A DNA stretch of 64,000 bases from Mycetocola miduiensis (lineage in GTDB: Bacteria > Actinomycetota > Actinomycetes > Actinomycetales > Microbacteriaceae). The stretch's first letter is position 1. Each line of letters starts with the position of its first letter. Positions 63,996-64,000 of this stretch are shown in pieces. A model generated the notes under the pieces. The model was not told where the DNA came from. It saw nothing but the letters and a program-made list of their open reading frames with translations, and made no database searches. The position numbers were made by a program, and so were the translations under genes. Location: the NCBI RefSeq assembly GCF_900115155.1, contig NZ_FOVM01000003.1, forward strand, positions 22,466 to 86,465, in the 5' to 3' direction.

Positions 63996-64000
63996 CCGAC

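Overview
The window is a high-GC chromosomal segment from an actinomycete. The gene neighbourhoods (pafB-pafC-tatA-tatC-helY; rbpA; trpD beside ctaE-qcrCAB; a division and cell-wall (dcw) cluster followed by sepF, yggT, divIVA; idsA beside an Rv2175c-like gene and a PASTA kinase) match Actinobacteria. Overall protein character suggests Microbacteriaceae or a close relative, but the genus cannot be fixed from the sequence alone. Nearly the whole window is coding. Starts are often GTG or TTG, stop/start overlaps of 1-4 bp are common, and several genes have a TAnnnT box 6-7 nt before the start codon, which suggests leaderless mRNAs.

Layout. 50-7201 (+): pafB, pafC (WYL regulators), tatA, tatC, helY, lnt. 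7198-9914 (-): rbpA, then nfeD/SPFH/glycerophosphodiesterase. 10060-13419 (+): an SDR protein and a UvrA-like ABC protein. 13420-13945 is a gene-free stretch with short repeats. 13946-16518 (-): GMC oxidoreductase, pterin dehydratase and a small zinc-ribbon protein. 16580-18942 (-): dhaK-dhaL-dhaM. 19036-20103 (-): trpD. 20246-25353 (+): ctaE, qcrC, qcrA, qcrB and an RlmA-like methyltransferase. 25544-28601 (-): ctaC, ctaD, ctaF. Together these encode a bc1-aa3 menaquinol oxidase supercomplex. 28775-34496 is mostly (-): erpA, M20 peptidase, pyrD, nrdR, hisD, with a DUF3043 gene on (+). 34593-36748: flavin reductase and a Gln/Pro-rich membrane protein.

36819-58328 (-) is one long co-oriented block. 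In transcription order it reads mraZ, rsmH, ftsL-like, ftsI, murF, mraY, murD, ftsW, murG, murC, ftsQ, ftsZ, yggS, sepF, yggT, divIVA, lspA, rluD, dnaE. It makes lipid II precursors, the septal synthase, the Z-ring and its membrane anchors. murE is missing from its usual place between ftsI and murF, where a hairpin sits instead, and pgeF is absent after ftsZ. Upstream of mraZ are three contiguous 10-bp repeats that look like MraZ boxes, plus two further palindromes.

58612-63843: DUF3040 protein, polyprenyl diphosphate synthase, Rv2175c-like DNA-binding protein with a palindrome over its start codon, LysM/lysozyme-like protein, and a Ser/Thr kinase with four PASTA repeats.

I saw no tRNA, rRNA, insertion sequence, prophage or CRISPR array. 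The window is largely housekeeping. The most interesting signals are regulatory and architectural: the murE gap, the mraZ control region, a duplicated 63-bp palindromic element before hisD's 3' end, and the palindrome at the Rv2175c-like gene.
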